Of a stretch of DNA of 57,592 nucleotides, positions 53,232 through 57,592 are shown piece after piece. Origin of the DNA: an uncultured Eubacterium sp. (lineage in GTDB: Bacteria; Bacillota; Clostridia; Lachnospirales; Lachnospiraceae). Under the pieces are notes generated by a model. That model worked only from the letters and a program-made list of their open reading frames with translations. It did no database searches and was not told where the DNA came from. Location of the stretch: the NCBI GenBank assembly GCA_910589595.1, contig CAJUTM010000021.1, forward strand, positions 1 to 57,592, in the 5' to 3' direction. Positions within the stretch are counted from its first letter, which is position 1, and every line of letters begins with the position of its first letter. Made by a program: the position numbers and the translations under genes.

Positions 53232-54732
53232 ATATATTCACATCCTCTTCCAAGATGATATGGGAATTGAGTTGTCCGGCAATCCGGTGCATGGCCGTCG
53301 TGTAAAACTGGTTTCCCCCGAAAAAATCACGCATATCTTCCATTACAATAATATCCCCATCAAACATCAAACCAACCACATCCGCCAGTTTAGCAGCAAA
53401 TTCCATATCGTGCGAAACGACAACAACCGTTTTCCCCATTTGTTTTAATGTCCGCAAGCGCTCTGCCAAAACTTCTTTCATCTGCCAATCCAATCCCTTT
53501 GACGGCTCATCAAGCAGATAGCATTCGGCGTCCTGCGATAACACCTTACATAACGCCAGACGCTGGAGCTCGCCTCCCGATAAATCGGCGGGATGGCGTC
53601 CTGCATACCGCTCCATCTGCCAAGGTTTTTGCAACTTCTCTTCTATGCCGTACAGTTCTTCTTCCACAGTATCTTTCAGGAAAAGATAGCGCGGGTTTTG
53701 CGGCAAATATCCAACCGTCTGCGGCACGCCCCGTACTCTTCCCGCATAGGGAAGCAAAAAGCCGGCAAGAATGCGGAGAAGCGTCGTTTTTCCACTGCCA
53801 TTGCCGCCGACCAGAAAGGTAATCTTTTCTCTCGCTATCCGGCAGCTGCACTGACGTAAAATGTCTTCTCCCTTTTTATCAAAGCGCAACGATAATTTGT
53901 CACATTGAATAAAACGCTTATCCGGAGAGTTTTTCTGCTCTTTTCTATCCGGCGCCTGTACGGACTCATATTCGCAATCCATTGCCAGACGGGCTTCCTT
54001 TTTCGTAAGAACAGGGGATGAAAAAAACTTCATATAGGACGGAAAAAAGGACTCCTGTCTTGTTCCCCTCATTTTTGAATAAACTCCAGCGGGTTTTCCC
54101 TGTGCCGCTATTTCACCATCCTCAATAAAAAGCATCCAATCAACAAAAGAAAGTATTTCTTCCAGACGCTGTTCGGCAAGAATAATCGTCGTTCCATATT
54201 CTTCATTAATGCGGCGGAGCATATCGCACAATTGTCCGGTCGCCACCGGATCTAACTGGCTCGTCGGCTCGTCCAATAATAAAAGCTGCGGATTCATCGC
54301 CATCGCTGACGCCACATTAAGAAGCTGTTTTTCCCCTCCGCTGAGCTCCATCGTTTCTCTTTTCAGCAATTGTTCCAGACCAAAATCCGTTACTACTTCA
54401 GCGAGACGCCGGCGCATTTTCTCCTTTGGCATTCCCATATTCTCAAGTCCGAAAACGAGTTCATACTCGACGCGGTCAGTTACAATCTGACTCTCCGGAT
54501 TCTGCCAGACATAGGAAACTGGCTCCGCCTGATTATTAAGCAGACCGGATTCTTTTCCATTCCATCCGCTCTGCTTTGACAACTGCCGCAGAAGTGTTGT
54601 CTTACCGCATCCGGAAGAACCTGTCAACAGATGTATCGCTCCCTTTTCTACCTGCCACTCCGCAATGGAAATGGCTGGTTTTTCCTGTTGTGGATAACAG
54701 AACCGGTAATCTTTCGCTTCCACAAGAACCAT
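53215..54732 (-). CDS. ecfA: ECF transporter fused dual ATPase
   Basis: A 505-residue ABC ATPase with two nucleotide-binding domains in one chain. The first has Walker A GSSGCGKTT (about residue 39) and the signature LSGGEKQ; the second has GGNGSGKTT (about residue 310) and LSGGELQRLAL. It fuels vitamin uptake by the ECF transporter. GGAGGAG is six bases before the ATG, inside ecfT. The pair of ATPase domains is a normal alternative to separate EcfA1/EcfA2 genes. Confidence 0.9.
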   Translation of the reverse strand: MVLVEAKDYRFCYPQQEKPAISIAEWQVEKGAIHLLTGSSGCGKTTLLRQLSKQSGWNGKESGLLNNQAEPVSYVWQNPESQIVTDRVEYELVFGLENMGMPKEKMRRRLAEVVTDFGLEQLLKRETMELSGGEKQLLNVASAMAMNPQLLLLDEPTSQLDPVATGQLCDMLRRINEEYGTTIILAEQRLEEILSFVDWMLFIEDGEIAAQGKPAGVYSKMRGTRQESFFPSYMKFFSSPVLTKKEARLAMDCEYESVQAPDRKEQKNSPDKRFIQCDKLSLRFDKKGEDILRQCSCRIAREKITFLVGGNGSGKTTLLRILAGFLLPYAGRVRGVPQTVGYLPQNPRYLFLKDTVEEELYGIEEKLQKPWQMERYAGRHPADLSGGELQRLALCKVLSQDAECYLLDEPSKGLDWQMKEVLAERLRTLKQMGKTVVVVSHDMEFAAKLADVVGLMFDGDIIVMEDMRDFFGGNQFYTTAMHRIAGQLNSHIILEEDVNIYAKKK

Positions 54733-55532
54733 TTACACTCCTCCTTCCCCCGCAGCCAGATAGGGATTCCCATATAAAAAATATATAGACACCATTGCCA
54801 CAAGGCAATCTTCTCCAGATAAACAGAGGGAAAAAACCTCGTTGAGACCTGTCTCGTAAGCATATGCCAAAAAAGATATGCAGCCATCCCACCTAACATT
54901 ATTAAGAACAGCCAATCCCGCCACATAAATTTCTTTGTCCAATAGTGCGACCGCTTCTTCTCTCCGTAGTACTTTTGTCTCATCGCAATACTCCGTTCAA
55001 CGCCATCTTCCATTACCACTCCTAAAAGCGCAGACCATACTCCGAAGCTGTTGCCATGTAATTCCGTCATCGCCTGATAATCGCTTTTCACTTTCGGTAT
55101 CGTCCGCAGAATAATAGAAAACAGCAGGGAAAAAGCCGGCATACATCTGCCGGAAAGCGCCATAATTTTCTCTACCGTCATATAGCGGCTGAAACACGAA
55201 AATAGAAATAACGAGGCTACTACCATCAAAGCCATATGACCGCCATATAACAATGCCTCCTTTGTAATACGCTGATTTCCTATCATAGCGATTAGCGTAA
55301 CTCCTCTATGATTAAACAGAGGATTCAGAGCCATACAAAGTAAAACAGCCCCTGTACTATACAAAAGTGTGCGCAGACTCTGTCGTATACCGGCCTGCAG
55401 CAATCGCACAAAAAGCATTAACATTGCCGTGAGGGCAAATAACAGCGGATGACCGATTGTCAGCAGCAGAGAGAAAGCAACTACATAGTAGCCCACTAAT
55501 ACGAGTGGGTGAAATCTTGCAAATACATCCAT
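54648..55532 (-). CDS. ecfT: ECF transporter T (scaffold) subunit
   Basis: A 294-residue membrane protein with the EcfT signs: several N-terminal helices (LVGYYVVAFSLLLTIGHPLLF...), then the coupling-helix region with conserved Arg-containing motifs (ERSIAMRQKYYG-like, FSLLFSIILRTIP) that grips the ATPase. The last 85 bases overlap the ATPase gene, an unusually long overlap that ties their expression together. Confidence 0.87.
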   Translation of the reverse strand: MDVFARFHPLVLVGYYVVAFSLLLTIGHPLLFALTAMLMLFVRLLQAGIRQSLRTLLYSTGAVLLCMALNPLFNHRGVTLIAMIGNQRITKEALLYGGHMALMVVASLFLFSCFSRYMTVEKIMALSGRCMPAFSLLFSIILRTIPKVKSDYQAMTELHGNSFGVWSALLGVVMEDGVERSIAMRQKYYGEKKRSHYWTKKFMWRDWLFLIMLGGMAAYLFWHMLTRQVSTRFFPSVYLEKIALWQWCLYIFYMGIPIWLRGKEECKWFLWKRKITGSVIHNRKNQPFPLRSGR

Positions 55533-55566
55533 CTGTACACTCCTCTCCGCCGGATATGGTTATCCG

Positions 55567-56352
55567 CTATTCTCCGTACTGATAGTCATAAAAAAACGAT
55601 ACCCTGTCACCTTTCTTTAACACATAACTGCTGCACCCCGTATTACCTAAAACGTCATTAACTTTATACTGCCATCCGCTCTCGCTGCCGCAGTCAAACT
55701 CATAGAGGTTGCCAATCCCCTTAATGTAATAAGTGCCGTATATCGGCGTATATTCCGCATCCAAAGCTATCTTGCTGCGGCTGCAAATTCGTTTCAACAC
55801 ATCATAAACAGTCTCACCCTCTGATATTTCCTGCTCTCCGCGATAGAAATATCCCGAAGCCGGAACTATTTCTTCGATTCCCTCTTTCCACATATCACGG
55901 TGTTCCATAATTGCCGTACAATCGATTTCAAAAGTAACAGCAGACACTTCCTGCTTTTTGGTTGGCGCTGGTGTCATAACCGGTTCAATAGAAGGTTTTG
56001 GTGTACTCTTCTCATTCTGCTCTTTCTTTCCATCTTCTGAATTTTGTTTTTTCTTTTTCGTCGTCGTTCTCTTTGTTGACTGCTTCGACGTCGGTATAGG
56101 CATCGTTGCTTTCGGCGGCGCTGTCTGCCTTTTTGAACCTGTCTGTCCCGATATGGCCGACACCTTTTCCTGTTCGATTCCTGTACCGGTTGCAGTCATG
56201 GGAAATACGACCTCTTCTTCTGACGCATAAGTAGTAGAAACATTGTCTTGTGTTCGCTGTGAAACGGGAACAATTGCTTTTACAATCAGAAAACACAGCA
56301 ATACAAAAGCAAAAATGGAACATATCACAATGCCTTTATGATGCCACTTCAT
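55567..56352 (-). CDS. Membrane-anchored DUF4430 protein
   Basis: A 261-residue exported protein: a short N terminus, one membrane helix (residues about 7-27), a Lys/Thr/Pro-rich low-complexity linker (about residues 60-135) and a C-terminal DUF4430 domain (about residues 160-258, with GQVYDVLKRIC-like and GWQYKVNDVLG). DUF4430 is shared with the C-terminal domain of transcobalamin/intrinsic factor. It starts the ECF operon, so it probably captures the substrate (possibly a corrinoid) at the cell surface. The start at 56352 has GGAGG six bases upstream. No cobalamin riboswitch was found upstream. Confidence 0.83.
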   Translation of the reverse strand: MKWHHKGIVICSIFAFVLLCFLIVKAIVPVSQRTQDNVSTTYASEEEVVFPMTATGTGIEQEKVSAISGQTGSKRQTAPPKATMPIPTSKQSTKRTTTKKKKQNSEDGKKEQNEKSTPKPSIEPVMTPAPTKKQEVSAVTFEIDCTAIMEHRDMWKEGIEEIVPASGYFYRGEQEISEGETVYDVLKRICSRSKIALDAEYTPIYGTYYIKGIGNLYEFDCGSESGWQYKVNDVLGNTGCSSYVLKKGDRVSFFYDYQYGE

Positions 56353-56566
56353 AACTTCCTCCATTCTGAATTTAAAAACCTTAGTACAGTAGCTATATAT
56401 TATCATGTAAAAGCTAACAAGTCCATATTACAATTCATATATTTGGCTAGTGTAATAGCATTTCTACCATCTATTAAGTTCTTTTTGTAAGTAATTCGCA
56501 CTTTTCCCAACTGAGTCTGCATCTCCATTATTGCTACAGAATACGATTATACTACTATTAGTCTTC

Positions 56567-57067
56567 CTATCTTTCTGAGATACCAACGGCTTCAACTCCA
56601 ACACACCCGCCTCTTGTAACCTCTATTCTATTTACAAATTTTCTTTTCAGCAGAATGATTAAATCATCATTCTTATTCTCTGTCTGCGTACATTCCAGAA
56701 GAACCGCAGAACCATCATAATCAACAATTGTAATTCCAAATACTTTTGAAATACGAAATAGTTCGGTTATATCTGCATCTGAACAATGATTAACTTTAAC
56801 AAATAAAATTTCCCTCAAGTGGAGCGGCGTATCGGTATAATCTACCACTTTAATCACTTCAACGCTCCTGCTCAATTGTTTTTTTATCTGTTCAAAAGTC
56901 CTGTCATCGCTGGTTAGGCTGATTGTCATCCGTGATATCGTGCTGTCCTCTGTAACTCCGACTGTCAAACTGTCTAAATTATATGATTTAGCAGAAAACA
57001 AACCAGAGATACGGGCAAGGACGCCTATTTCATTTTCTACAAATAAACAAATCCATCTCTTTTTCAT
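56567..57067 (-). CDS. ilvN: Acetolactate synthase small (regulatory) subunit
   Basis: A 166-residue IlvN/IlvH. The N-terminal ACT domain (ICLFVENEIGVLARISGLFSAKSYNLDSLTVG) binds valine, and the second ferredoxin-like domain follows. It gives feedback inhibition to IlvB. It lies 97 bases after ilvB. No T-box was seen in this part; the operon start is outside the window. Confidence 0.94.
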   Translation of the reverse strand: MKKRWICLFVENEIGVLARISGLFSAKSYNLDSLTVGVTEDSTISRMTISLTSDDRTFEQIKKQLSRSVEVIKVVDYTDTPLHLREILFVKVNHCSDADITELFRISKVFGITIVDYDGSAVLLECTQTENKNDDLIILLKRKFVNRIEVTRGGCVGVEAVGISER

Positions 57068-57164
57068 TTTGTGAGTTCCTCGCTTTCTAAAATCACCTCA
57101 ACTAGCGTCTCGGTGCGCTCATGCGCCTTAATGTTGGCTTGTCAAGCACAATCCAACACAAGGC

Positions 57165-57592
57165 CTATTTTATCATGTCATTAAGTGAGTTCCCTGGTGG
57201 AACAATCGGCATAACATTGATTTCTCTGTCTATGATAAATTCAATAACCGTAGGCGTTTTCGCATTCTGTTTTGCACTTATTAAAGCTGTTTTTATATCC
57301 TCTGGTTTTGTAACACGGATGCCTTTCGCCCCGTAGCTTTCTGCCAGTGCTATAAAATCAGGCGTATATTCTGGACAACAATGATTCGGGGTATTACAGC
57401 CTGTTTCACAACTTCTTCGGTAACGCATACAAGTACTCGAATAACGCCTGTCATAAAACATCTCCTGCCATTGGCGCACATTCCCCAAATATCCATTATT
57501 TAATATACAGATAATAACAGGCAATTCATAAACAATGGCAGTCGCCATTTCTTGAATGTTCATCTGCATACCGCCATCACCAGAAATGACAA
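57165..57592 (-). CDS. ilvB: Acetolactate synthase large subunit, C-terminal part (runs off the window)
   Basis: The last 142 or so codons of IlvB; the gene continues beyond 57592. The visible piece has the thiamine-diphosphate motif GDGG...N (ISGDGGMQMN through LNNGYLGNVRQWQEMFY), then a Cys-rich insert (SSTCMRYRRSCETGCNTPNHCCPEY) before the conserved TPDFIALAESYGAKGIRVT. It ends IPPGNSLNDMIK-like. Five Cys in about 20 residues are unusual compared with the textbook enzyme and may bind a metal. Confidence 0.9.
   Translation of the reverse strand, partial: VISGDGGMQMNIQEMATAIVYELPVIICILNNGYLGNVRQWQEMFYDRRYSSTCMRYRRSCETGCNTPNHCCPEYTPDFIALAESYGAKGIRVTKPEDIKTALISAKQNAKTPTVIEFIIDREINVMPIVPPGNSLNDMIK

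Noticed and set aside
56353..56566. Cobalamin riboswitch or other aptamer upstream of the DUF4430 gene
   Set aside because: No B12-box or conserved core was seen in the AT-rich gap; only weak promoter-like stretches.
57068..57164. T-box or leader peptide between ilvB and ilvN
   Set aside because: The gap has no T-box sequence or run of branched-chain codons; the operon start is outside the window.
1..57592. tRNA genes, CRISPR arrays, insertion sequences, prophage
   Set aside because: No cloverleaf, regular repeat array, transposase with ends, or phage genes were seen; only remnants of an Rpn and a RhuM gene.

Overview
The window looks like a core chromosomal segment of an anaerobic, low-to-mid GC Clostridia member, most likely Lachnospiraceae-like. 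The evidence is strong AGGAGG-type ribosome binding sites, a SpoIIIE/FtsK next to a TepA-like ClpP homologue, ECF vitamin transport, a DegV protein, an ANTAR regulator beside GS/GOGAT, DUF1836 and DUF4321 proteins, an aminopeptidase of the M29 family and a type A RNase P RNA. Most genes lie on the minus strand. No tRNA, rRNA, CRISPR array, prophage or insertion sequence was seen.

Layout (minus strand unless noted). 0-5 kb: two overlapping RimK-type ATP-grasp ligases downstream of ftsK/spoIIIE, then tepA. 5-7 kb: a nitrilase-family hydrolase and a DUF1016 (YhcG-type) nuclease gene split by one in-frame stop. 7-10 kb: pnp with a structured leader, a Nudix hydrolase, and rpsO. 10-23 kb: a glutamine block of carB, carA, an ANTAR regulator with a degenerate receiver, glnA, gltD and gltB; gltB carries a leader hairpin with a U tract. 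23-25 kb: scpB, scpA and a membrane-anchored metallophosphoesterase. 25.2-25.6 kb: a giant imperfect hairpin (about 300-370 nt) between divergent genes, the most unusual element in the window. 25.6-26.9 kb (+): a D-Ala-D-Ala carboxypeptidase. 26.8-36 kb: an extended macromolecular-synthesis cluster, read in transcription order as dgt, dnaG, rpoD, trmK, a TGS/uridine-kinase fusion, rnpB, an M29 aminopeptidase and purE. 36-40.6 kb: DUF4321 (+), apbE, queH, pgeF, a zinc phospholipase C-like protein (+) and an HD hydrolase.

40.6-45.4 kb is an accessory and decaying zone: a 5'-truncated Rpn transposase/nuclease remnant, an amidohydrolase with an SD-sequestering hairpin, a Crp/Fnr regulator divergent from a methyltransferase with a CRP-like site at about -41.5, a P-loop protein, and a RhuM remnant with an internal deletion. 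45.4-57.6 kb returns to conserved genes: an RlmD-type RNA methyltransferase, DUF1836-pcrA (+), a YbjQ/zinc-ribbon protein, a small acidic membrane protein (+), degV, an ECF transporter operon with a DUF4430 surface protein (possible corrinoid uptake), and ilvN plus the 3' part of ilvB, which runs off the window.

Start codons were chosen by ribosome binding site spacing and often lie inside the longest open frame. Functions rest on motifs recognised by eye; no database search was run.
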